Source of the DNA: Methylococcales bacterium
GTDB lineage: Bacteria; Pseudomonadota; Gammaproteobacteria; Methylococcales; Methylomonadaceae
Length of the DNA stretch: 33,724 nt
Reading direction: 5' to 3'
Assembly: GCA_030654015.1 (NCBI GenBank)
Contig: JAURYI010000090.1
Coordinates: 1-33,724, forward strand
Position 1 is the first letter of the stretch, and each line of letters begins with the position of its first letter. The notes below the pieces were generated by a model. That model ran no database searches and had not been told where the DNA came from. It saw nothing but the letters and a program-made list of their open reading frames with translations. The position numbers and the translations under genes are program-made. Positions 1 through 7,277 of the stretch are shown in pieces.

Positions 1-1561
1 GCGCAGGTACTACGGGTGTAGGAGCAGGTACTACGGGTGTAGGAGCAGGTACTACGGGTGTAGGAGCAGGTACTACGGGTGTAGGAGCAGGTACTACGGG
101 TGTAGGAGCAGGTACTACGGGTGTAGGAGCAGGTATTACGGGTGTAGGAGCAGGTATTACGGGTGCAGGAGCAGGTGTTGTAGCCGTTGTAAACTCATGG
201 GCACCAATATCGGGTGCTGTTGCTTTTCGAGCCACTTTAAAGAAATCGGTAGTCACACCTGCTACGGTGACGCCCACGCCTATCATAGGTGAGCCTGCCA
301 ATAGTTTGAAATAATTGGGTGTCAATGCACCCGCTGTAGTCGCGCCTGTTTTGGCTACTCTCGGATCGCCAGCAATATTGGTTGACGCTAGAACGGCTGG
401 TAGTACCGACCAGTTATTATTGGAAAAAGTAATGCCGTTTTTACTGGGTATAGCACTGTCCGCGCCCAAAATAATGTTATTTCTAATTTGAGAATTGGTA
501 TTGACGATAGCAGGATTACCACCTGAGCCTGTAAATAAACCGCCACCAACAATCGTATTGTTGGCTATCAATACATTTTTCAAGCCCGAATTGGCAACCT
601 CTGTCCAGCTGAACGCATCAAAATCGGTATTGTAGATAAAATTATTAATAATGGTATTGTTGGCAGAACGCGGCTTGCTTGCTACTTCATCCGCTAGTGT
701 AATTGCAGCAGGAGCAGCATTTCTTCGCGTTGGTATGGCAGGATTTGACGATACATAAACCATATTGCGCTGAATCAAACTGTTAGTGGTATCTGAAATG
801 TACAGGTTGATAGTCCAGTTGTCGTAAACAATATTGTCTTCCATCGTGCAGTGGTCGGCTTCAAAACAGGATAAGCCTTCACCCCAGTTGTTATAGACCT
901 TATTGCGTCTGAAAGTAGCATAAGAAGTAATTCCCGGTTTCAACGCACTGGCATTGCGATTGCGTGCCGCACTCATTCCAGTAGCCCAGCCTGATGTTAC
1001 TTGTCCTGTGTTGGTGGAATTACGTCTTGCAGCTTGCCAGATAGTTGAATCTTCTACCGTGTTGTAATCGCCGCCAAGTAATACACCTGTTTCCCAGATA
1101 TGATGCACATTCATTTTACTGATTGTATTATGATGCCCGCTTACCTCTAAGCCATAGCCGCCGACATACGTTCCAGTGGTGTTACTATTTTTTACCTCAA
1201 AGCCAGACACGGTATTGTTATTACCGTACACCGATAAAAGCACACCCCAATCGCCTCTAGGCAATGTGTTGCCTCCGTCTATAACAGGGGTATTATTTGG
1301 ATAAGCACTCAGCGTAATGCCGTTTTGCCCAATGGAGACGGTTTCGTTATATGTCCCCGTCATGACATAAACAATGTCGCCACTTGCTTTAGCTTTATTT
1401 AATCCGTTGTTTATTGTTTTTACGGGTGTTGTCAGCGATGTACCTGTATTGCTATCAGAGCCAGTAGGCGATACATAATAAGTTGCGGCATAAAGGGGCT
1501 GTAGTCCAAGAAGTCCTTGAATACAAGCGGTAAGAAGTAATTTTTTGGTTCTATGTTTCAT
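1..1561 (-). CDS. Secreted right-handed parallel beta-helix protein with C-terminal proline-rich repeats (partial, runs off left edge)
   Basis: Reading the minus strand from the ATG at 1561-1559 gives an open frame of 520 codons with no stop before the window edge. It starts with a signal peptide (MKHRTKKLLL..., cleavage probably after LQPLYA, before ATYYVSPTG). AAGG lies about 10 bases upstream of the ATG. The mature part reads YYVSPTGSDSNTGTS, then short Asn/Gly-rich turns (NNTVSGFEV, HHNTISKMNVHHI, NNTIINNFIYN, KNVLIANNTIVGG), typical of pectate-lyase/NosD-like beta-helix proteins that open with a DUF1565-type segment. A short globular end (APDIGAHEF) is followed by a TPAPAPVIPAP stretch that becomes the heptad repeat PTPVVPA. 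Such proteins are usually exported polysaccharide-binding or -cleaving proteins or adhesins; no catalytic residues could be assigned. The rest of the repeat and any anchoring domain lie outside the window. Confidence 0.85.
   Translation of the reverse strand, partial: MKHRTKKLLLTACIQGLLGLQPLYAATYYVSPTGSDSNTGTSLTTPVKTINNGLNKAKASGDIVYVMTGTYNETVSIGQNGITLSAYPNNTPVIDGGNTLPRGDWGVLLSVYGNNNTVSGFEVKNSNTTGTYVGGYGLEVSGHHNTISKMNVHHIWETGVLLGGDYNTVEDSTIWQAARRNSTNTGQVTSGWATGMSAARNRNASALKPGITSYATFRRNKVYNNWGEGLSCFEADHCTMEDNIVYDNWTINLYISDTTNSLIQRNMVYVSSNPAIPTRRNAAPAAITLADEVASKPRSANNTIINNFIYNTDFDAFSWTEVANSGLKNVLIANNTIVGGGLFTGSGGNPAIVNTNSQIRNNIILGADSAIPSKNGITFSNNNWSVLPAVLASTNIAGDPRVAKTGATTAGALTPNYFKLLAGSPMIGVGVTVAGVTTDFFKVARKATAPDIGAHEFTTATTPAPAPVIPAPTPVIPAPTPVVPAPTPVVPAPTPVVPAPTPVVPAPTPVVPAPTPVVPA
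3..170 (-). repeat. 21-bp tandem repeat encoding PTPVVPA heptads
   Basis: Eight head-to-tail units start at 3, 24, 45, 66, 87, 108, 129 and 150. The first six are identical (plus-strand unit gcaggtactacgggtgtagg plus a). The unit at 129 has one change and the unit at 150 has two, giving Ile in place of Val (PVIPA). A decayed partial unit follows at 171. The unit is a multiple of three and stays in frame with the beta-helix gene, so it forms an extended Pro-rich stalk or linker. The base pattern changes at positions 1-2, so either the array ends or another variant begins just outside the window. Confidence 0.95.
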
Positions 1562-2048
1562 GGTATTTTACCTTAATTTTTAATTGGAGATTGATCTCCG
1601 TTTATCACTCTTTTTGATAAAGCAGTACTAATATTATGATTTTTATAAGTAACAGCATCATTTTCATAACGGTTTACTTTTAAAAGTCGATTTGCATTTA
1701 TATGAATAAACTTAAGCATATTTCATGCCACCTATTTTATTATATAAATTATTGTTTTAAATCAATTAGTTATAATAATTAAGTGCCTCTTAAGAAAGAA
1801 GAGGTATTAGCAATAATTGAATTTTTAATAATCAGCCCTTAAATGTCAGAGTAATCACGCCATGCCTAAAAAAATCGGAAAGTTTTTTGAGTCGGATGCG
1901 GATAAAAAACAGTTTGACAATAAATGTAATTTTTTTGTAAAAAAATGTTTTTTTTTGACAAAAAACGTCTTATTGGTAATGGATGCTGCTCATTAAAAAT
2001 AGCTATGAGCATTCACCTGCTTTATAAAAAATGATAATACAATCAACG
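1562..2048. other. AT-rich intergenic region, no gene seen
   Basis: This 487-base stretch separates the beta-helix gene from lpxA. No open frame with a plausible ribosome site was found on either strand. Notable contents are two perfect small dyads just upstream of the beta-helix start (annotated separately), long A and T runs at about 1925-1975, and an inverted repeat TGCTCAT/ATGAGCA (1987-1993 and 2005-2011) downstream of lpxA that lacks a T-tract on the minus strand. It must hold the promoter of the beta-helix gene, but no confident -35/-10 pair was picked. Confidence 0.6.
1586..1620 (-). promoter_or_regulatory. Two adjacent perfect dyads upstream of the beta-helix gene
   Basis: GGAGAT-TG-ATCTCC at 1586-1599 and TTATCA-N7-TGATAA at 1602-1620 are each perfect six-base inverted repeats. 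They lie 25 to 59 bases upstream of the ATG at 1561. Their position in the leader or promoter-proximal DNA suits a repressor or activator site, or leader hairpins. No known regulator site was recognised, and short dyads arise by chance in AT-rich DNA. Confidence 0.35.
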
Positions 2049-2843
2049 TTATTCATAGCGTTCTTGATTCGTGCGGGACAATTCGATAAAACCATGTGTG
2101 CCACGCTTGGATTTAACTGCTAACCACTCTTTTAGCTGCAATAACTCAGGCGTTTCTTCCAGACCATCCAGCGGTTGTTTATTTTTTAGCAGGCGAAATG
2201 CGGTTTCCAGCACCTTGTAACGTTCGCCTGTAATACCTGCGCGTCTTAAGCCGATGGTGTTTAAACGGTAGTGCCGTGCGGGTCGTCCACCTATCAGCGT
2301 GAACGGAATGACATCCATATTCAGCCCTGTCGTGCCTTGCACGATAGCGAATGAACCGACGCGGCAAAATTGATGCACTACCACTGCACCACCCATGAAG
2401 ACATTATTACCCACTTCAACATGACCGCCGATGGCAACATTATTGGCGAAGATGGTGTTGCTGCCGACCTTGCAGTCATGCGCAACATGACTGTTATTCA
2501 TAAAATAACAATTGGATGCGATGCGGGTTTCGCCGTGTTCTTTAGACGCACGGTGCGCGGTAAAGCCTTCTCTGAAGACATTGTTATCGCCTATCAGCAA
2601 CCATGACACCGTTTCCGCCTTAAAGCTGGTATCTTGCGGCAAGCCACCTAATACCGCATGAGGATGTAACACATTGCCCTTGCCCATTTTGACATAACGC
2701 TGCACCACTGCGTGTGCGCCGATATGGCAGTTATCGCCTAATTCAACGCCTGATTCGATAACGGCAAAAGGATCTACGGTAATGTTGTCGCACAGCACAG
2801 CGTCTGGGGCAATATAAGCAGTAGGGTGTATGTGTCGGGTCAT
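2049..2843 (-). CDS. lpxA: Acyl-ACP--UDP-N-acetylglucosamine O-acyltransferase
   Basis: LpxA catalyses the first step of lipid A synthesis in the cytoplasm, moving a 3-hydroxyacyl chain from ACP to O3 of UDP-GlcNAc. The 264-residue length matches the family (262 in E. coli). The N-terminal two thirds is a left-handed beta-helix of hexapeptide repeats (HPTAYIAPDAVL..., VELGDNCHIG...). The motif MNNSHVAHDCKVG places the catalytic His at residue 122; the other conserved His residues are H141 (GGHVEVG) and H157 (VHQF). D71 sits in PQDTSFK. The C-terminal helical region follows NTIGLRRAGI. The gene starts 2 bases after the xerD stop, so the two are probably co-transcribed. It is not in the usual lpxD-fabZ-lpxA-lpxB cluster, so either the lpx genes are scattered or this is a second copy. 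Confidence 0.93.
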   Translation of the reverse strand: MTRHIHPTAYIAPDAVLCDNITVDPFAVIESGVELGDNCHIGAHAVVQRYVKMGKGNVLHPHAVLGGLPQDTSFKAETVSWLLIGDNNVFREGFTAHRASKEHGETRIASNCYFMNNSHVAHDCKVGSNTIFANNVAIGGHVEVGNNVFMGGAVVVHQFCRVGSFAIVQGTTGLNMDVIPFTLIGGRPARHYRLNTIGLRRAGITGERYKVLETAFRLLKNKQPLDGLEETPELLQLKEWLAVKSKRGTHGFIELSRTNQERYE

Positions 2844-2845
2844 GT

Positions 2846-3730
2846 TTAGCCTCGTGGATGATATTTTGTGTGTAAGTCTTTTAAACGTTGGCTGGCAACG
2901 TGAATATAAATTTGTGTGGTCGATAAATCGGAATGCCCAAGTAATAATTGTACTACGCGCAAGTCCGCACCGTGATTTAACAAATGGGTGGCAAAGGCGT
3001 GCCTTAGGGTATGCGGGGATAATTCTTTGTTAATACCCGCCGTTTTAGCGTGGCGTTTAATGATATGCCAAAAGGCTTGGCGCGTCATGCCGCCCCCTCG
3101 ATGAGTGACAAATAAATAATCACACTGCCGCTCTCCTAGCAAGCTGCCCCGCGCACTGGTCATGTACGTTTCCATCCAGCTCATGGCTTCTTCACCGACG
3201 GGTACTAAACGTTCTTTATTGCCTTTGCCGATGATTCTGACCACACCCTGACGAAAACTGATTTGTTCAAAGGTTAACCCCACCAATTCTGAGACGCGCA
3301 AGCCTGTGGCATACAGCATTTCCAGCATGGTTTTATCTCTCAAACCGCGTGGATTACTGACTTCGGGGGTGTTAAGCAATAATTCCACATCGTGTTCCGA
3401 TAACGACATAGGTAACGGCTGACCGATATGCGGCGACTCGATTAAGGCGGTGGGATCAACACCGATGCAGTTTTCACGAATATTGTAGCCATAAAAACGC
3501 CGTAAACTGGATAAAATGCGTGCCGCAGAGCGACTGCCGATACCGTCTTTATAACGGCTGGCAAGAAATTGTGATAAATCACTACTCGTTACCTCTAGCA
3601 TAGGCTTGCCTTTTAACCACAGCGCGAAAATGCGTAAATCACTGCGATAGGCGGAGAGCGTATTGTCGCTTAAACCTTCTTCTGCCCAGACGGCATCTAA
3701 AAATTGGTCAATTAATTCAGTGGCTGTCAT
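2846..3730 (-). CDS. xerD: Site-specific tyrosine recombinase XerD
   Basis: XerD acts with XerC at the chromosomal dif site to resolve dimers, under FtsK control. The 294-residue product matches the E. coli enzyme in length. It has an N-terminal SAM-like core-binding domain (IDQFLDAVWAEEGLSDNTLSAYR) and a C-terminal catalytic domain. The catalytic set is visible: R145 (GLRVSEL), K169 (GKGNKE), H240 and R243 (HTLRHAF), H266 (LGHSDLSTTQIY) and nucleophile Y275. I chose the ATG at 3730 because it puts 11 residues before the conserved QFLDAVW, as in E. coli. A TTG five codons upstream (3745) also keeps the frame. No clear ribosome site precedes either. The gene is followed by lpxA after 2 bases. 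Confidence 0.93.
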   Translation of the reverse strand: MTATELIDQFLDAVWAEEGLSDNTLSAYRSDLRIFALWLKGKPMLEVTSSDLSQFLASRYKDGIGSRSAARILSSLRRFYGYNIRENCIGVDPTALIESPHIGQPLPMSLSEHDVELLLNTPEVSNPRGLRDKTMLEMLYATGLRVSELVGLTFEQISFRQGVVRIIGKGNKERLVPVGEEAMSWMETYMTSARGSLLGERQCDYLFVTHRGGGMTRQAFWHIIKRHAKTAGINKELSPHTLRHAFATHLLNHGADLRVVQLLLGHSDLSTTQIYIHVASQRLKDLHTKYHPRG

Positions 3731-3758
3731 TTTTAAGGGGGGCAAGTGTGCGAGGTTG

Positions 3759-3791
3759 AAAAAACAGCGGTGAAATGTTGCACCGCTGTTT
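3759..3791 (-). terminator. Rho-independent terminator of the small exported-protein gene
   Basis: The perfect 11-bp inverted repeat AAACAGCGGTG / CACCGCTGTTT (arms 3762-3772 and 3781-3791, 8-base loop) is followed on the minus strand by a run of T (A-run 3759-3764 on the plus strand). It lies 9 bases after the stop of the gene at 3800-4132 and upstream of xerD. This separates the small gene from xerD-lpxA. Confidence 0.9.
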
Positions 3792-3799
3792 CAATACGC

Positions 3800-4132
3800 T
3801 TAGTGCATATCAGGACGCGGATGGTGTTGCATCATAGCGGCGTGATAGGCTTTCATTAGATCACGCTGTTGTTTTTTCAGTTGTTCTTTTTTAGCGGGAT
3901 CTTTTTCTGCCAGAATTTGATTGGATAAATCGTGCATCAGTAATGATTGTTCTTGTATGGCTTTCAGATGCTGTTCTTGTTGCTCTTCGCTCATATTGCC
4001 CATCATACCGCCATGCTTCGTAGATGCAGGTGCAGCGGGTTCGGCTGGTTTTTCTTGATCAGCGGCAAAGCTGGTCATGCTGAGTGGTAATAACAATAAG
4101 GCAATAGCGATTAATGGGTAAGATAATTTCAT
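3800..4132 (-). CDS. Small exported His/Met/Gln-rich protein, unknown function
   Basis: The 110-residue product starts with a signal peptide (MKLSYPLIAIALLLLPLSM, cleavage probably after TSFA, before ADQEKP). A Pro/Ala-rich spacer with GGMMGNMS follows, then a charged helix (EEQQEQHLKAIQEQSLLMHD... AKKEQLKKQQRDLMKAYH) and an MMQHHPRPDMH tail. The Met/His-rich helical character recalls periplasmic metal- or stress-related proteins of the CpxP/Spy kind, but no LTXXQ motif is present, so I do not assign it. I chose the ATG at 4132 because AAGG lies 8 bases upstream; an in-frame ATG at 4150 lacks this and would put six residues before the signal peptide. It is a single gene with its own terminator. 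Confidence 0.8.
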   Translation of the reverse strand: MKLSYPLIAIALLLLPLSMTSFAADQEKPAEPAAPASTKHGGMMGNMSEEQQEQHLKAIQEQSLLMHDLSNQILAEKDPAKKEQLKKQQRDLMKAYHAAMMQHHPRPDMH

Positions 4133-4326
4133 GTTAATAACCTTGTGCATAGATGAAAGAATAGAGCGTTTGCGAGCATTAAGTCCCTCTTAATAGTTCA
4201 CTCGCATTATAGGGCGACTTATTAGTGATACGATAAGAAACAGGCTATGGCATTCTAGTCGTTATCCAAGTATATTGCCGTATTTTTATACATTTTGTTA
4301 CAAACTACAGAATCCACTCCATCATC
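4133..4326. promoter_or_regulatory. Divergent promoter region between the small exported-protein gene and aguB
   Basis: The two flanking genes point away from each other. On the minus strand a TATAAT box is at 4211-4206, with no good -35. On the plus strand TTGCCG (4275-4280) and TTACAA (4298-4303) are 17 bases apart, a mediocre sigma70 match ahead of aguB. No operator was recognised. Confidence 0.4.
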
Positions 4327-5211
4327 ATGAAATCAACTTTACTTGTGAGTGCTGTTCAACAGCCCTGTCATGCCGACAGACAAACCAATCTTGACTTTTC
4401 CATTGCCAAAATTCATGAAGCCGCCGCAGCGGGTGCTGATTTGGTGGTGTTACCCGAATTACATTTAGGGGCGTATTTTTGCCAGAATGAAGACTATAAT
4501 CATTTTGACTTGGCACAACCGATTCCCGGCCCTGCGACAGATATTTTATCAGCCGTCGCAAAAAAGCTACACGTTGTCATCGTCTCCACCATTTTTGAAA
4601 AACGCGCCGCAGGTTTATACCATAATACCGCTGTAGTATTTGATAAAGATGGTAGTATTGCCGGTAAATACCGCAAAATGCACATTCCCGATGATCCGGG
4701 ATTTTATGAAAAATATTATTTCACACCCGGTGATTTAGGCTTTAACCCCATTGAAACTTCAATCGGTAAATTGGGCGTACTGGTATGCTGGGATCAATGG
4801 TTTCCAGAAGCTGCACGCTTAATGGCATTAGCAGGGGCAGAAATACTGATTTACCCCACCGCTATCGGCTGGGACAAAGAAGACAGCAGTGAAGAACAAC
4901 AACGCCAGTTGAATGCGTGGATTACCATTCAACGCGCTCATGCCGTTGCCAATGGTATTCCCGTTATTTCCTGTAACCGTATCGGTTTTGAACAAGCCCC
5001 TGATTCAGATAAAGGCATTCAATTCTGGGGCAACAGCTTTATCGCAGGCCCGCAAGGTGAAATTATCACTCAGGCAGACGACAGTGAAGTCAAACTATTA
5101 AGTTGTACACTGGATAGCGCGAGAAGTGAACACGTTAGACGAATATGGCCGTATTTGCGTGATCGGCGCATTGATGACTACGGTAATTTAACCAAGCGGT
5201 TTATTGATTAA
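4327..5211 (+). CDS. aguB: N-carbamoylputrescine amidase
   Basis: This nitrilase-superfamily enzyme hydrolyses N-carbamoylputrescine to putrescine, CO2 and ammonia, the last step of the agmatine route of polyamine synthesis in the cytoplasm. The 294-residue length is typical. The catalytic triad is visible: E44 (LPELHLG), K117 (YRKMHIPDDPG) and C154 (CWDQWFPE). The motifs KMHIPDDPGFYEKYYFTPGD and CNRIGFE are typical of the AguB subgroup rather than of other nitrilases. No agmatine deiminase (aguA) partner lies beside it here. It starts at the ATG at 4327, and nothing suggests an operon with the next gene, which has an 80-base leader. Confidence 0.9.
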   Translation: MKSTLLVSAVQQPCHADRQTNLDFSIAKIHEAAAAGADLVVLPELHLGAYFCQNEDYNHFDLAQPIPGPATDILSAVAKKLHVVIVSTIFEKRAAGLYHNTAVVFDKDGSIAGKYRKMHIPDDPGFYEKYYFTPGDLGFNPIETSIGKLGVLVCWDQWFPEAARLMALAGAEILIYPTAIGWDKEDSSEEQQRQLNAWITIQRAHAVANGIPVISCNRIGFEQAPDSDKGIQFWGNSFIAGPQGEIITQADDSEVKLLSCTLDSARSEHVRRIWPYLRDRRIDDYGNLTKRFID

Positions 5212-5291
5212 ACAGGCTTAATAAAAGAAAGTGTTGAATTGTAGCTATAATATGTTTCAGACAAATAATAATTGTTGTGAGTGATTAATTA

Positions 5292-6632
5292 ATGACTCTT
5301 GAATCTTTGTGGCCTTTCGGGCGAAAAAAAAAGAAACTTCCAAAGAAGGTAGCAGAGGCTGCTGATTATTCTTCTTCGTTGAAAAGAATACCTTTGCCTG
5401 TGGATCAGTTGACCATCGGAATGTATGTCGCTGAACTGGACAGACCTTGGGTAGAAACTTCTTTTGTATTTCAGGGCTTCGAGATTAAAACCGAGAAAGA
5501 AATTCGCACTATCAAAGATGTATGCAACTACGTTTATGTTGATACCACAAAAAGAAAAAAAAACGTGCAAACTCCTGTTACCTTTAAGCGTGTAGTCGCA
5601 ACCGAAAAACCCCTTGAAATATCCAATTACGGCACACCACCTAAAAAATTAGGTAAATTTGAGAAAGAGTTTGTTCGTGCAGAAAAAACCTATGAAAACG
5701 CAGAAACCGTCGTTTCAAATTTTATGCGCAGTGTGGAAAACGGCGGCGGTATTGACAGCATCATGGCTAAAAACGCCGTTGCAGAATGCGTCGAGAGCGT
5801 TCTGCATTCTCCCGATGCTATGTTATGGTTATCTCAGTTAAGAAATAAGGATGAATATACTGCCCAACACAGCCTGAATGTCAGTATTTTATCTATCGTT
5901 TTAGGGCGGCACATTAATCTTTCAGTCGGAGATCTCAATAAAGTCGGACTATGCGGCATGATGCACGATGTCGGGAAGCTACTGATACCGCCTGAAATTC
6001 TTCATAAATCCACGCCGCTGGATGAAGAGGAAACCCGCACCATGAAAACCCATACCCGACTGGGCTACAACCTGCTGAAATCCAGCGATAACATGAGCGC
6101 GAGCGCGGCGACCGTTGCCTTAACCCACCATGAGCAACTGGATGGCAGAGGTTATCCTCGTCGAATGCAGGAATCAGGCATTTCCCATTTTACAAAAATC
6201 GTGTCGATTGCCAATACCTATGATGGTTTGACCAGTGATAAGGGTTATAAAAAAGGCAAAACGCATCTTGAGGCAACCCATATTTTAACTAATCTGGCGG
6301 GTACGCATTTTGATCCCGTTCTGGTCGTTAAATTTATCGAAAGTATCGGTGTCTATCCACCCGGATCGCTGGTCGAAATGACTAATGGATGTGTGGCGAT
6401 GGTCATTGAAGTGCATGAGAACGTTAAATTACGCCCCAAAATTATTATTATTTTAGATGAAGAAAAAAAGCCGGTTTCTGAGCGCATCATTGATCTGGCA
6501 AGCATGACCAAGGATAAAAACGGCAATATCTACACCATTAAAAATATTATTAAAGCCAGAGACTGGGATCTTGATGTCAGTCAATATTATCGGGAAGGTT
6601 TGCTGCAAAAAAGTTTTTCTATGACCAGATAA
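5292..6632 (+). CDS. DUF3391 and HD-GYP domain protein, probable c-di-GMP phosphodiesterase
   Basis: The 446-residue product has an N-terminal DUF3391-type segment (about 32-95: RIPLPVDQLTIGMYVAELDRPW...) and a C-terminal HD-GYP domain (about 180-380). HD-GYP domains hydrolyse cyclic di-GMP at a metal centre. The ligands seen are H193 (AQHSLNV), H225-D226 (MMHDVGK), H254 (KTHTRLGY), H279-H280 (THHEQLDGRGYP) and D311 (ANTYDGL), with a canonical GYP at 287-289, so the enzyme looks active. No membrane segment is present; a Lys-rich patch (RKKKKLPKK) lies near the N-terminus. A TATAAT box is at 5246-5251 in the 80-base leader, without a good -35. It is probably a single gene. Confidence 0.9.
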   Translation: MTLESLWPFGRKKKKLPKKVAEAADYSSSLKRIPLPVDQLTIGMYVAELDRPWVETSFVFQGFEIKTEKEIRTIKDVCNYVYVDTTKRKKNVQTPVTFKRVVATEKPLEISNYGTPPKKLGKFEKEFVRAEKTYENAETVVSNFMRSVENGGGIDSIMAKNAVAECVESVLHSPDAMLWLSQLRNKDEYTAQHSLNVSILSIVLGRHINLSVGDLNKVGLCGMMHDVGKLLIPPEILHKSTPLDEEETRTMKTHTRLGYNLLKSSDNMSASAATVALTHHEQLDGRGYPRRMQESGISHFTKIVSIANTYDGLTSDKGYKKGKTHLEATHILTNLAGTHFDPVLVVKFIESIGVYPPGSLVEMTNGCVAMVIEVHENVKLRPKIIIILDEEKKPVSERIIDLASMTKDKNGNIYTIKNIIKARDWDLDVSQYYREGLLQKSFSMTR

Positions 6633-6727
6633 CGGCTGGATGGGATAGGGCGAAACGTTTCAGAAGGCTGAACCGTGAACGTTTAAAGCGCGGTGTACAG
6701 GGATAATTGCAGGATTTTAATCTATTC

Positions 6728-6766
6728 AAAAAAGCCAGTTCTCATTGGCGCACCAAGAGAACTGGC
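6728..6766 (-). terminator. Rho-independent terminator after the winged-helix gene
   Basis: The arms GCCAGTTCTC (6734-6743) and GAGAACTGGC (6757-6766) pair perfectly. They are extended inside by TTGG/CCAA with one bulged base. On the minus strand the stem is followed by six T (A-run 6728-6733). It lies 10 bases past the stop of the gene at 6777-6974. The plus-strand side has no T-run, so it would end HD-GYP transcription only weakly. Confidence 0.85.
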
Positions 6767-6776
6767 ATTTCAACAC

Positions 6777-6974
6777 TTATTTTAACGAAATGGTTTCAAC
6801 ACGACCTTTGGTTTCAATAATCAGCTTGTCTTCTTTAGCCAACCAGCCGATAGCACGTTGCACATCATTTTTATTAATTTCTGTTTCATTGGTCAGTTTA
6901 GTGACGCTGGTCGCGCCGTTTTTATCCAAATAAGCCCAGATTTTGCCTGCTGCATCACCGATTATATTGCTCAT
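6777..6974 (-). CDS. Small winged helix-turn-helix protein (DUF2582 type)
   Basis: The 65-residue product (MSNIIGDAAGKIWAYLDKNG... TSVTKLTNETEINKNDVQRA IGWLAKEDKLIIE) matches the pattern of the DUF2582 winged-helix family: a first helix, a helix-turn-helix around TSVTKLTNETEINKNDVQRA, and a wing with a GRVETISLK strand end. These are stand-alone putative DNA-binding domains of unknown target. AAAGGTAG lies about 6 bases before the ATG. It starts 42 bases after the minE stop on the same strand and has its own terminator, so it may be the last gene of the min operon. A role in division is not shown. Confidence 0.8.
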   Translation of the reverse strand: MSNIIGDAAGKIWAYLDKNGATSVTKLTNETEINKNDVQRAIGWLAKEDKLIIETKGRVETISLK

Positions 6975-7016
6975 ATTTTCTACCTTTATTGTGAATGATT
7001 AAAAATTAATAGTTTT

Positions 7017-7277
7017 CTAGCGAGATTTTTCAGGTAACACGATATTAACCTCCAGTGTTTCCTGATGTTCATCCTGTTCAAAATTAACAGAAATAGCATC
7101 CTGCTCTACGTTAACGTATTTTTGTATCACTTGTAGCAACTCTTTTTGTAATTGCGGAAGATACGATGGTTGGTTTTTGAAAGAGCGTTCATGAGCAACC
7201 AGAATCTGCAACCGTTCCTTGGCAATAGTTGCAGTAGAGTTGGCTTTGGTTATCTTGAAGTAATCCAATAAACTCAT
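7017..7277 (-). CDS. minE: Cell division topological specificity factor MinE
   Basis: MinE stimulates the MinD ATPase and drives pole-to-pole oscillation, which limits MinCD inhibition of FtsZ to the poles. The 86 residues match the usual length (88 in E. coli). The N-terminal part (LLDYFKITKANSTATIAKERLQILVAHER) contains the MinD-binding segment; the C-terminal part is the dimerising specificity domain. The start overlaps the minD stop by one base (TAATG), which indicates translational coupling. Confidence 0.95.
   Translation of the reverse strand: MSLLDYFKITKANSTATIAKERLQILVAHERSFKNQPSYLPQLQKELLQVIQKYVNVEQDAISVNFEQDEHQETLEVNIVLPEKSR

Noticed and set aside
1915-1980. Long A/T runs downstream of lpxA, considered as a terminator or promoter
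   Set aside because: No GC-rich stem precedes a T-run in the lpxA direction, and the TTGACA-like hexamers have no matching -10 at proper spacing.
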